Part shown: positions 19,700-29,907 of the stretch, in pieces
How the letters are laid out: each line of letters opens with the position of its first letter
Numbering within the stretch: the first letter of the stretch is position 1
NCBI GenBank assembly: GCA_934047225.1
Contig: OW204001.1
Span: 12,694,201 to 12,758,200 of the forward strand
DNA: 64,000 nt
Direction: 5' to 3'
Source: Ypsolopha sequella
Taxonomy: Eukaryota; Arthropoda; Insecta; Lepidoptera; Ypsolophidae
Made by a program: the position numbers and the translations under genes
Notes under the pieces: model-generated
Database searches by the model: none
Seen by the model: only the letters and a program-made list of their open reading frames with translations
Told to the model about the DNA's origin: nothing

Positions 19700-20675
19700 A
19701 ATAATGGTAATTTTCTTCGGATTTTCTTTGACTTTGTATTTCCGCCGAAGGACAAACTTTGTGGTGAAATTCACAAGTGTCCGCTTTATATCACCTCTAT
19801 TTTGCGCAAGCGCGGCAGAATTCAATAGGGAGAATGATAAAAGCCGGCGGATTTTTTGTTATTATTTTTGTGAAGGATGTGGAAATAAACTTAATTTATA
19901 GAGAAGTTCTCGTAGTTTAACGATCGTTAGATTGTCACCTTCCTGGAATTAATGAAGACCTGATTATTTTATGTGTCATCTGACATTTTGTTGCAGCTTA
20001 CTAATGTTACATTAAAATGACACGAAATTATATTCAGCTGAATTATTACTTGAGAAATAATATAAAATAACAATTGCCCAATCTTATAATAAACTACGAG
20101 AAGATGACTCAAAAGAAAGGAATGAAAATGACGTGAGCTCAAGTAATGTCTGTTCGAGTTTATTTGCTTTCAATTAGACAAAACAAAGCACTTTATTATA
20201 CTTCAATAATTAATGTATACATTATTAGTGAAGCTATGACATAAATTTCATTATTTATGATCATTAATTCTCATTTGACCTACTCGATAACACGAGATGA
20301 TATTTCTGAAGCATTTAAACACTTCGTTCCAAAATGGCTTAATTTTACAAGCCCAATAGTGATTGCATATAATTAAATCGTATATTTCTCCTTATAGTAA
20401 TAATTTTCAAAAGGTAAAATAAAAGTCTTGGCTTGTAAATAATTAATTGCTTAAAAGTAGTGGGTGCCATTCTGTCATAAATCGAATATTCTTACTATGA
20501 AAATGATAAATGTGGCACGATTAATGCAATAAGTTTTGACTTCTGTATCTGATATGTGGAACGCCCCTTTAGCATAAAGTTCAGGTTGTTATTTGCCAGT
20601 AAAACATCATAATAAATCATTCGTTTATTTCAAAGAAGAGATTTTAACAAATTACATTTTATTGACTACATCTCA
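19700..20675. other. AT-rich stretch without recognised features
   Basis: I see no gene, RNA gene, long inverted arms or match to the other repeat families of this window. Short frames at 19704-19901 are of chance length and composition. Confidence 0.3.
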
Positions 20676-20681
20676 CACCAC

Positions 20682-20952
20682 AAGGTGAAATTTAATCAAT
20701 CGCCCGAATTACTACTCGGTTAGTTTTTTCGTTATCATAAAAAATAAATTTTTGTTCCTATACGAACTGAACTAGTTCAAATACTTACAATTCCTAGCAG
20801 TACGGGAGAAAAACTATTTTTTATTTCGAATTTCACCTAAATTTAACATTGTTCCTTGTCTTCAGTATGAATTTTCAAGTTCCTTGTCTTCAGTCATTAA
20901 TCACTATTCCTTGTCTTCAGTATGAATTCGGGTGGTTATTTAATTTCACCTT
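20682..20952. mobile_element. MITE family C, diverged copy with an internal triplication
   Basis: The ends CAAGGTGAAATTTAATCAAT and ATTTAATTTCACCTTA are those of family C. Inside, TTCCTTGTCTTCAGT occurs three times (about 20850-20925), twice followed by ATGAATT, so the right subterminal part was locally amplified. Confidence 0.55.
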
Positions 20953-21317
20953 ACATGATTTATATAAACGGCTCACCTCAATACGAGTTATGATCGGGAT
21001 AGCCGACCAGTTTCAGCAGATTTAGACTGCCTTCATCTGGGCGAATGAAGACGTTTACGCGGCGACGTTACGCCTCAAGTCTCATTTAATTCTATAATTT
21101 CACCTTACATTTCAAGTATTATGAAAATTACGGAAAATATCCCGGTACTTTCAGGATACACAATGTCTAAATAACGCATAGGCACATATTGATAATATCG
21201 GCTCTCCGAATAGCAAGAAAGGTTTCGAGTAAGATGCTATCAAAAACAATGCATTTTAGAGGATGCTAAATATAAAGAAATGGGACTTTTCATATTTCAC
21301 TGAGATGTTTAAGACTG

Positions 21318-21465
21318 ACGCGTTGGTTCGGTGTAATTTGACAGGACTTATTTTTAGCGTCCTGTCTTTGTCTATTCGATACAGAAATAAAAAGACAGAA
21401 TGCTTAAATTAAGTTTAGTCGTGATAAATAAGTTAAATCGTGTTACAACGAATCGACAACATTTT
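21318..21465. mobile_element. Palindromic MITE, family D
   Basis: TTCGGTGTAATTTGACAGGA at the left and ACGAATCGACA at the right bound a palindromic segment whose arms meet at TCCTGTCTTTGTC/AAAAGACAGAATG. Relatives: 45756-45905 and a tandem pair at 57772-58080. Confidence 0.5.
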
Positions 21466-21512
21466 CTGTTTCGTTATGATTGACACTCACCCTTATTTTA
21501 GTTATAAAATAA

Positions 21513-21674
21513 AGCGGATTCTGAAGGCATTAATTTTAGTTTTAGTGTTGTTAAAACTAAATTTTCTTCATTGCAAAACAGGCCTTAAGTGTTGGGAACG
21601 GAAGCTAAATTACTGTGAAAAAATGTAAGTATTGACAGCACCAAAACTAAAAATATAGCCCTCAGAATCGGCTT
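21513..21674. mobile_element. Palindromic MITE, family F
   Basis: The left arm GCGGATTCTGAAGGCATTAA and a right arm near CCTCAGAATCGGCTTTAAT are imperfect complements, and the interior TTAGTTTTAGTGTTG pairs with CAGCACCAAAACTAA. A second copy is at 52013-52173 and an interior fragment at 36885-36950. Confidence 0.6.
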
Positions 21675-21821
21675 TAATATACTTACTTGAAGGAATTTAT
21701 TTAAAAGCTTAAGTAATAAATTTTCGCGCCATTTTGTGGAAGTCTCTTTCCATTATTGTCAGTTTTCGGTTTAGCGGTTATTTTTATCAACACCCCAGTG
21801 CACGTAGTATCGCTAATAATT

Positions 21822-21990
21822 GGATTACAAGTGCGAGGAGCGTGACGTACTCTTTAATCGCAAAAATATCGTGTCACGCTCGCCGCACTTGTGATTCAAC
21901 TTGTGTTTAATCGCGCGCGACGCGACATGGTAGAATCACAGGTGCGAGGAGCGTGATATACTGTTTAATAGCAAAAACATCGTGTCTACG
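21822..21990. repeat. Three related arms: inverted then direct
   Basis: ACAAGTGCGAGGAGCGTGAC (about 21829) pairs with GTGTCACGCTCGCCGCACTTGT as an inverted repeat. A third copy in direct orientation (ACAGGTGCGAGGAGCGTGAT) follows near 21941, with the same spacer AATCGCAAAAATATCGTGT. The GC-rich arms stand out from the background. Confidence 0.6.
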
Positions 21991-22132
21991 AGTGCTATGG
22001 TACATACATACTTAAAGATCGACAGTCAATTTTCTTTTTATTGTAGTTTTGGCCTCAGTACAATCCTAACCCATTTCATTTAAAATGGCCAAAAGTATTC
22101 AATATACAGACACGACTTTTTTACTACTTTAT

Positions 22133-23028
22133 TATTAAGGTTTAACGTCAGTTGCTTAGCGCAAATAGCATAACTTAACTTTGTTTTTCTTGTTTATAAA
22201 TTTAAAAGTTAAGACTGTACCTGAGCCTAGAGCATGACCAACCCAAGGCTATCTAAGATTCGTTTGAAGAAATTCGGACTCTCCTTGTATTGAAAAAAAT
22301 ATATTTGATTTATTAATCTTTTCTCTAGGGATCTTACGTATAAAAAATGTACTAAGATTTATACTTTTGTCAAAAAAAAATGTTTTGCACCCTCTATTTT
22401 TTTGGTTTTCAAACGTTCGCTTCAAGAACGCGGTTAAAAAATCAACTTTATTTTTCTTTCATAAAATAGGTAATATAAATATGAAGGTATATCACCTAAA
22501 TTCAATTTTTTTTTTCCTACAAAATATTTCAGTATTAGCTAAAAACACACCAATTTGTTGTTTCGCTCCGTGATCACTAGTATTACGCGTCCAAGAAAAA
22601 GAGGCCAAAGAGCCAACATATAATCGCCTCTATGAAAAGCAAATAAAGTCTTTGCCATTACACTTGTTGTGCTGGACGGGTAATAAAAAAAGTTGCTAGG
22701 GTATGCCATCCACTTAAACCATTTTAGTATGTGGCATTTGACGCCTATAGTTCAGTATTAGAATTATAAAGCAAGAGTTTGAAATTGAATACACAATTAG
22801 TCATGATCTTCTCAAAACCAACTTGAAATTCTGTTTTAACTTTGTTTGTACCAGATCATGACTAATAGTGCATTGAATTTCAAACTCATGCTTTATAAAC
22901 CTCACTTATACTGAACTATTGGCGTCAACTGCCACATACCAAAATTATTTTAAATTTTTAACTTCTAAACAAGAAATACAAAGTTAAGTTATGCACTTTG
23001 CGGTAAACGACTGACGTTAAACCTTAAT
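22133..23028. mobile_element. Foldback element split by a TTAA insertion
   Basis: The outer arms AAGGTTTAACGTCAGTTGCT (22135) and ACGACTGACGTTAAACCTT (to 23026) pair. The arms continue as CATAACTTAACTTTGT against ACAAAGTTAAGTTATG, then through ATGTGGCATTTGACGCC against GGCGTCAACTGCCACAT, down to ATTAGTCATGATCT against AGATCATGACTAAT. The left arm is broken at a TTAA by the family B element at 22209-22717; without it the arms are about 180 bases each. A half-copy may exist near 46000-46140. Confidence 0.7.
22209..22717 (-). mobile_element. TTAA-flanked MITE, family B, copy 1
   Basis: TTAA borders both sides. The ends are GACTGTACCTGAGCC (left) and GGTATGCCATC (right), the reverse of copy 4 at 54749-55256. 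No transposase is present. It sits within one arm of a palindromic element, which makes it the younger insertion. Confidence 0.7.
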
Positions 23029-23204
23029 ATGCTGTTAACAAAACTAGTACAACCAATTGAGATACTATGAACAATGCGATCTTTAGATGCAAACACGTAG
23101 CCATGACTGATGTAACATTTAGTATTGTCTCAATGCTGAATACACGATTGTGCTCGTATGAGGTAGGTACCTAATCATTAATTATATGTATGATATAGTA
23201 CATA

Positions 23205-23395
23205 TAACAGACTGGTGACAGGCAGCGGCGGCGACACTGGTGCGAGAGGGTTCCGGCACCGCGCTCACCAACCCGCCTGCCCAGCATGTGTGAGTATGGG
23301 CAATTCTTCCAGGATGACCGCCGGGAGTGACAAAGTCCTGGAAAGGACTCTAAAAGGACTTATGTCCAGCAGTGGAAGAACTAGGCTGATGGATG
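23205..23395 (+). mobile_element. RTE-like LINE or SINE 3' end
   Basis: AGACTGGTGACAGGCAGCGG ... AATTCTTCCAGGATGACCGC ... ATGTCCAGCAGTGGAAGAAC then GATGGATGA. It closely parallels 16680-16863. The open frame across it is part of the element, not a host gene. Confidence 0.6.
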
Positions 23396-23812
23396 AATTA
23401 TATAGTACTACTATAGTACGAGTACTTAAGAAAATAGGTTTTATTATCAGGTATCTTTAAATTAAACCACATACTTTACTTATCATACTCAAAAAATTTC
23501 CCATACGATAAGTAGTTTGGTAAAACGGTAGCTATAGGTACTTATGTATGTCTGTGGCCCGGGATATCACTTCTAAGCAGTCGATGCTTTATCAGGTGTG
23601 TATCAAGTATTATCTGTCAAAGTCAACGTCTCTGGTTTAAAAGTGGCCCAATTTATTTATAGTCAAGAAGTATATATGAGATCGCGTTCCAAAACGCATA
23701 ATTTATGATTGTTTTTCTTATTTTTAGTAAAAAGTATTAAATAAATGTGTTTTATGACATTAGGCGAGCAAAGTTTAGTTTTTATTGGGCTTTTCTTGCA
23801 ATGTTGTGTTAT

Positions 23813-24197
23813 TTAAGAAGATGGCATACCCTAGCAACTTTTTTATTACCCGTCCAGCACAATAATTTGGCCTCTTTTTATTGGACGCGTAATACTAGTG
23901 ATGAGGCAGCGAAACAACAAATTGGTGTGTTTTTAGCTAATACTGAAATATTTTGTAGGAGTTGATCTCTTAACCGCGTTTTTGAAACGAACTTTTGAGA
24001 ACCAAAAAAACGAGGGTGGAAAATGTTTTTTTTTGACAAAAGTATAAATCTTAAAACATTGTTTATAGGTGGAATCCCTAGATAAAAGATCGATAAAACA
24101 AATATATTTTCTTCAATATGAGGAGAGACGTAGTTTCTTCCAATGAACACTTGAAAACAAGGTGTTGTTTATGTTATAGCGTCAGGTGTTCCGTTAA
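23813..24197 (+). mobile_element. TTAA-flanked MITE, family B, copy 2 (deleted)
   Basis: It starts TTAAGAAGATGGCATACCCT and ends GTCAGGTGTTCCGTTAA. Compared with copies 3 and 4 it lacks a subterminal block and part of the middle, leaving 385 bp. Confidence 0.7.
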
Positions 24198-24701
24198 TGC
24201 ATTAAATAACACAACTTTATTACAAAAGTCTAATTGACATTAAACTATGGTCGCGCAATGCCATAAATCACAGTTATTTCATACCTTATATTCAAAAATA
24301 TTTTTTTTTCTGAGATAAGAATAAAATCATAAGTTTTGCGATTGGGAACGCAATCCGTCCGCATCCACATTAAATTGCGCAATTTATTTTGACAGCTCCG
24401 TCCCGTACTAAATAATTTTGAAAATCAGAAGTGTGGAATTGGTTCTATGAAAGTTATAACACCTCATTGTAAGTACCCTATATTCAGCCTTAGCTATTCG
24501 ATTTTCGAGGGCAAAACAAAGTTTATGCACACCTACCGGAAACTAAGAAGCACTGAACACCCACTTAGTGGATCTAGGATAAGGTCGGAAACCATTATCA
24601 TGCTAAACTATAGAATTAATTACTATATTGTCTAGAGTTTTTGCGTATGACGAAACCTATTCTGAAGCAAAACATACTCATAAACGTATTCCTATAGGAC
24701 A

Positions 24702-24792
24702 AAATAATTTGGCTGTGCGAGTTGGACTCGCGTACAAAGTTTTCCGTGCCACCACTTCCGTGCCACCACACAATACGGGTACGGAACCCTAG
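24702..24792 (+). repeat. Family E repeat, remnant
   Basis: GTGCGAGTTGGACTCGCGTA near the start and GGGTACGGAACCCTAGAAAT at the end are the family E termini, brought close by internal deletion. A GGGTTCCGTTTGGC string nearby (24840) is another reversed end. Confidence 0.5.
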
Positions 24793-24934
24793 AAATATTA
24801 TGGTAAATTATAACAATATATGCCATAGGTTTAGTTTTAGGGTTCCGTTTGGCACTCTTATTATTAAACAAAGTTGTATGAAAATAATAGTAGATCACAA
24901 CAAATGAAAAAAAGACAATTCGAGGCATAAAGTT

Positions 24935-26200
24935 GGATCTCGAGAGCAGCGAAGGATTCTAAAGTAGAATTCTCAGCGGAGCGAGGGGTAATAGCCGAGA
25001 TGGAATTTCTTTTTTCATGAGTTACCTATTTACTCTACTTTTTACCATTGACTACGAGAAAATAAATAATAGTACATAACATATAATAAAAATTTGCATA
25101 ACATTTTATCCCCTTACAAATGATCGGTAAATAAGAAAGTACCGAAAATGGATGTGAACCTTTGAGTAATTTTAAGAAGATTGAAACAAGAAATGACAAA
25201 TTTATTGATGATGAAATAAAGAAAATTAGACTTGGCCGTTGGTACCTTTGAATTAGTTTGAATCTAGACAAAAAAGCCTTGGCTGTATGGTCACAGATAC
25301 CTTTGCCTTTCCCAGAAACTGTATGAACAAATAAAAAAAATAGTTTTTTTTTCACTCAGTGAAGCGTTTAATTCACTGTTATCGGTGAGCCAATAGCCTT
25401 TTCGGGTGGCAGTGATAAAATTTTATTATTTCAATATTTCTCAAAAACTTATTGGTGCTTGAATCATCGGTAAGTTTCGAACCTGATTCTCAAAATTGCA
25501 AGCTACCGAGCTACTGCCGCTGAATCCTCGTATGAATCAAGCATAAACAGAGGTCTCTGTCAAATAATTCACGAGCTCACTTAATTATTTTCTAATAGAG
25601 TAAGAAATACAAAGAGGGTAATGTTTAAAATAAAGACAAGTCTATAATAATCGGTTCGAATAAATAGGTAATGGAAATAGTTCTAATTTGTATTGGCTTT
25701 TTGCCCTGTGGTTATCGTTTTCAATAGATTTGTTTAGGAATACATTGCCTGTTGATTCAGATGACTATTTGAGCGATTCACTTGTTTTCTATTCCTGCTT
25801 CCCACTTCATGCCTTCATGCCTTCATGCTCATCTACTTTTCATTTCACCACTTGCTGATAAACGCTATCAACAATTTGATTATAAAATGGAACGCATTTT
25901 TCACGAGTTATGTACGAATGTGAAACAAAAAAACCACGAAGCAATATAGAGGGTTGGTATATGAATGGAGCCCTGTTACGATCAATGGTGTCATAACGTC
26001 ATAACAGAGGGCGATTGCGATTGGTGGCATGTGCTCTGAGTGCTCTGTGATTGGTGGAACGGCGGAGCCAACCTTCCCCGTACCTCCTTCCACCCCGCGC
26101 AGTGTCACACAATTTTCCCTAGCGAAATGAACTATCAGCAACTCCTCTTTGTGCATAAAATTATCAGGCATAGCGGGCGGAAGTGAAACAGGAGATTATA
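24935..26200. other. No host gene recognised
   Basis: A small GC-rich patch at 24940-25010 (GGATCTCGAGAGCAGCGAAG) looks repeat-derived. A minus-strand tRNA-like fragment at 25462-25515 (B-box-like GGTTCGAAAC on the minus strand) is probably a SINE head. At 26000-26110 a GC-richer patch has two CCAAT boxes (minus strand). Otherwise the stretch is AT-rich without clear structure. Confidence 0.3.
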
Positions 26201-26424
26201 CAAGGTTAAGTATAATTATACGCCCAAATTCATACTGGAAACTCGGTTGGTGATCAGCAACAATTTCGAAAAAAAAAGATTCGTTTCCAAACGAACTGGA
26301 CTAATCCAAATACAATTCCTAGTACAGTCAGTTTGGGACAAAAACATATTTTCGAATTACACCTCGATGATCAAAAACCGAGTCCCTAGTATGAATTCAG
26401 GCGGTTGATTAAATTTCACCTTAT
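26201..26424. mobile_element. MITE family C, copy in a tandem pair (left)
   Basis: Ends CAAGGTTAAG ... CCCAAATTCATACTGG and CTAGTATGAATTCAGGCGG ... TTTCACCTTAT. Its interior resembles the diverged copy at 20682-20952 (ATTCCTAG, GAACTGGACTA). Only about 10 bases separate it from the next copy. Confidence 0.6.
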
Positions 26425-26434
26425 ATATACTATA

Positions 26435-26690
26435 CAAGGTGACATTAGTTTGTCTAGCCAAATTCATACTGGAGGCTTGGTAAGTCATCAGTATTACGGA
26501 TCAATATGAATTTTTGAGAAATTTTAAAAATTGCATTTTGGCTTTCCCCCACTTGGGGACTGTATTTGCGTTTGTAGGGAACATGAAACAAATAGTTTTC
26601 GGGTTTCCCAAAAAGGGTCATCGAACCTTGATACCGACTACTTACCAAGTCTTGAATATGAATCTGGCTGCATAAATTAATGTCACCTTA
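26435..26690. mobile_element. MITE family C, copy in a tandem pair (right)
   Basis: It opens CAAGGTGACATTAGTTTGTC then GCCAAATTCATACTGGAGGC, and ends GAATCTGGCTGCATAAATTA then ATGTCACCTTA. It is closest to the complete copy at 15797-16022. Confidence 0.65.
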
Positions 26691-27017
26691 CAATTATATT
26701 GCCTCAAGTCACTTAAATTTCTAGATTAGCAAAATTGCCAAAAAGTATTGAACTTTTGAAAAATTCCTATTATTACTAAAGTTAGCGATAGCGATATTTT
26801 ATCACTTTTAGTACGAAATTGTGTACGGTGACGTCACGATACATAACGTGTTAAGCTCACTTTAAATGACAATAAATTGCAGATAAAGTCTGAAATTCTA
26901 ACGAATCTTAAAAGTTCGTTATATCGGTACAGAAACAAAGGAGGCTAAACACGGTACTAGCACCTTCAACCAAACTTTGGTCGAAGTTTAGCATCCAGGT
27001 AGCATCCCTCAATTGGC

Positions 27018-27470
27018 TTAGATTAAATTAGGTTAAGGTGTGTTAATTCAAAAACCATTTCCAGATTTAGGTTTAATTTGTATTAAAGCCTTATTTTAGA
27101 ACTTGTGGTCTAAAAAACCACATGATGATGGATATTTCTACGAAAAAGCTTCAACTTTCATTTGCCTTCGTGTGACGTCACTTGAGAAATGGCTGTTTAG
27201 AAATGTGTCCTTTGCTATCAAGATAAATTTAGATGTATTATAATTTGCTTCCGTCTAATTTGAAAGCTGGATGACAGATGAGTAGACAGACAGAGACAGA
27301 CCACTTTTTTATAAGCAATCACACATTAAAATCAGTGTAATGTCTGAAATTCTGAAGTGACGTCATATCGCACAATTCTTTAAAACATCATTAAAAAAAA
27401 TGGTTTATTTATTTACCAAAATAATGAAAACCATCTCCTATAATGACGTAAATCCTCTAAAAAAAAAAAG
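27018..27470 (+). repeat. 450-bp dispersed repeat with CRE palindromes, copy 1
   Basis: The whole segment recurs in the same orientation at 50733-51170: AGATTAAATTAGGTTAAGGTG ..., TTAGAACTTGTGGTCTAAAA, CTTTGCTATCAAGATAAATT, GACAGAGACAGACCACTTTT. Each copy contains GTGACGTCAC and a second AGTGACGTCATAT, both matching the cAMP-response element. Another TGACGTCA lies just upstream near 26831. No terminal inverted repeat and no coding sequence are evident, so the class is unknown. Confidence 0.7.
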
Positions 27471-27597
27471 TTTTAAAAACTAAGCCATGAGAATTATGAC
27501 GAAAAAATCGCTTGTCTTGTCAAGAGTACCTTTATCCACAACACTAAGAAGGGTTAATAAAAAAACATGAAAATAGAAGGAATTTTTACGAAGATAC

Positions 27598-27726
27598 AGT
27601 GCTACAAGGATCTGATGGCGCGTAGATGACAGTGGCAGAGGGGCGCAGCTTTCAAACAAGTTATGGTAGTGGCGAAAAAATTTTGGACACAACCAATCCA
27701 CGCGCCATATGATCCTTGTAGCACTC
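27598..27726. mobile_element. Small MITE, family G, copy 1
   Basis: CAGTGCTACAAGGATCTGAT and ATGATCCTTGTAGCACT are inverted ends of about 30 bases bounding 128 bp. A diverged copy lies at 36743-36890. Confidence 0.65.
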
Positions 27727-28194
27727 TGCAACTGTTTATCTGGTCATATGGCAACTCCTAAAATTTCCACCCTAGTTTTAAAAATAGGATAATAATCAAT
27801 TAGCGGAAAGTTTCAAACAAACAATCTGTTTTGGCAAAACAACAAATAAAATCAGTACTATATGACTCGTCGCGTCGCAGCTACGTCTTCAGTCGGTCCA
27901 GTCCAGGCACGATAGACTTTAATCTTATTAAAATAATCACCATGTGACGCAAGAATTATTTTAAAAATACGGTTCGACATGTAAACTTGAATTTGTTATG
28001 ATTCCTATTACGTATTTTTATTCGTTATCGTATGACAAGTGAGACATTTACATAATTATATTTATTTATGTACATTTTACATGTTCGCGTTTCCTTATAG
28101 TTTTATCCCTACAAACATTTTTAAGCTTCTCAGTTATTTTTAGTTTTATAAGATTCTTGCATAATTTTTTTGTCTTTGCTTAGTAATGGTCACT

Positions 28195-28790
28195 ACCTAT
28201 TAAATTGCCGAAATTTTCTTACAGATTCATGAGTTCATAATTTTTGTAATTCAATTTTTTTTCTTGTTTGAAAGTTGATTTCAAGGTTTTACATCTACGT
28301 ATTAAATTTTGTTCTTATTGTCAGTTTGATAACTAAAATTTAATTTTTAAAATCAGTCCGTCCTAAATGCCATCCGTTTCCATGATAAGATTCGTAATAA
28401 TTTTTTACAGCACACACTTTACCAAAAATTCAATTAATGCTGCTGTTAGCTTAATGTTGTCTCATTTATACACAAAATAAATGATAAAATTTGGATTTTA
28501 ATTGTTAGGACTGAAAATTGAGTTTACTTCAAATTCTCCAAAGAAAACGGCAATTTCATAGGTAATGACCCATTATATCTTATCTCTTTCAATCCATGTG
28601 AGTGTCAATGTAAGATAAAGGTCGAGATTAGATACAAACGTACTATCAGTCATGTGGTTTACAATCGACTCGTTTATTCTTACAAATCAGGTGATCGATT
28701 AGAACTTTGTCTTTTTAATATGAAACTTAAAATAGATTTGCCGAAATATAGAAGCAATTTATTGCGCAGTGTGCATAGTAGGTAGTTAAG
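28195..28790 (+). repeat. Uninterrupted copy of the LINE-target repeat
   Basis: It is related to 5714-7670 but without the LINE: AATTGCCGAAATTTTCTTAC runs straight on to TTTGAAAGTTGATTTCAAGG, then GTCCTAAATGCCATC and CATGATAAGATTCGTAATAA. It ends about 250 bases before the GC-rich leader of the kinase exon and so may form part of its upstream region. Confidence 0.55.
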
Positions 28791-29030
28791 TGATATAAAT
28801 AAATTATAAAATTTTCGTGTTGATAAAATTCATAACGTTATCAAATATACTTGTATAAACGTAAATACGTCAATGGTGCAACGTTATCGTGTGAATGAAG
28901 AGGGCTATTTTTATGTTATTTTTTTCATAAATAACAACTTAAATAACAATAAATATATGTTTATCTTAAAAAATATATCTCATATTAAATAATAAGTTTT
29001 TAGTATTTTTTTTTCATCTTTAATCCCGGC

Positions 29031-29413
29031 GTCACCTAGTCATAACTTCGTATCTGCAGTTATTATCTCGTATCTTACCACAATAAAGTGAGGATAAAAA
29101 TACCAGCAGACAAAGCGACTAATACGAGATGCACTTTACAGGGCGTCGTCACTGGCTGTCTCGGGGTTGACAGGGCGAGCTCTAAGCGGCGCGCGCGCAA
29201 GCAGCACAACTCCACTAGTACGCGCCGACGCCGCACGACTCACGCACGAACGCAACCGAAGCGTAACATCACTTCCCGAACTCTCTTCCTGTGCTAATTC
29301 GACCAAGTTAAACTAAACCGACTCTCAGTGCCAGTGCTCAGTAAAGTGAACCGTAAATACCCAAAGTGAAAATTCCTCGTGGAATTCCCGTGTAGTGCCC
29401 GGAAGCCAAGTGA
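29031..29413 (+). promoter_or_regulatory. Leader and probable promoter region of the PKG exon
   Basis: Composition changes abruptly from AT-rich to GC- and CpG-rich (for example GGCGCGCGCGCAAGCAGC near 29190), which suits an unmethylated promoter and 5' leader. Arthropod initiator-like TCAGT strings occur near 29325 and 29338. I see no TATA box at a fixed distance. The exact transcription start cannot be read from the sequence. Confidence 0.45.
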
Positions 29414-29901
29414 ATGCGCGTGTGTTTCGATACCCTCTGCTTTGGATCGTCACAGCGAGTAGCTGGTGACGATGAGCCGAGGGTTCTAGCACATAATAAC
29501 ATAAGTGCCCTTACCGTGGCGCCTACTGTCAACGGCGATAGACGAGCGTTAGACGAGACTTATAGAGAGGTGGAAATAAACGGCAATATGGGGACTCCGA
29601 GTGGGTTGCCCTCAGATTCAGAGGGTTGCGTGGCTAATGCAGCAGTGACGAATGATATGCAGCCGCTTATCGAGCGGATTCGTGAGCTGGAGGCGTTGCT
29701 CAAGCAGCGCGACCAGGAGATGCTGGAACTGCGCTCTCAGCTGGATAAGCTGCAAAGCGTGTTCCCCTACCAGCAGTATGCTAGAGCGACCAGAGCTCCT
29801 AGGAAGCAGCGTGCTCAGGGTATCTCAGCTGAGCCGCAAACCAGCGCTTCTCTGCAAGATCTGACACATCAGACATTCCCGATTTACGACAAGAGCGAAA
29901 C
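29414..29901 (+). CDS. for: First coding exon of cGMP-dependent protein kinase (foraging/PKG I), partial
   Basis: The exon encodes about 162 residues of the regulatory N-terminus of PKG, a cytosolic serine/threonine kinase activated by cGMP and, in insects, linked to feeding behaviour. It begins MRVCFDTLCF, which resembles the start of the long Drosophila foraging isoforms as I remember it (MRFCFDRLCF). A low-complexity linker follows, then a leucine-rich coiled coil (about 84-115, ERIRELEALLKQRDQEMLEL) used for dimerisation, then RAQGISAEPQT at 133-143, the autoinhibitory pseudosubstrate segment also found in vertebrate PKG I. The open frame runs two codons into the intron; the true end is the donor at 29902. 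A second ATG at 29588 (Met59) has a better Kozak context (A at -3, G at +4) and could start a shorter form. Cyclic-nucleotide-binding and kinase exons must lie beyond the window. Confidence 0.9.
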
Positions 29902-29907
29902 GTGAGT
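29902..29907 (+). other. 5' splice site of the PKG exon
   Basis: GTGAGT follows AGCGAAAC and lies where other PKG I genes leave the KSE region, as I recall. The exon ends two bases into a codon (AC|G). Reading through would hit TGA at once, as expected for an intron. Confidence 0.85.

Noticed and set aside
29338..29532. Minus-strand frame opposite the PKG exon
   Set aside because: It is antisense to the supported exon, in GC-rich DNA where stops are rare; no motif.
29652..29864. Second plus-strand frame inside the PKG exon
   Set aside because: The protein homology lies in the frame starting at 29414; this frame is an out-of-phase shadow.
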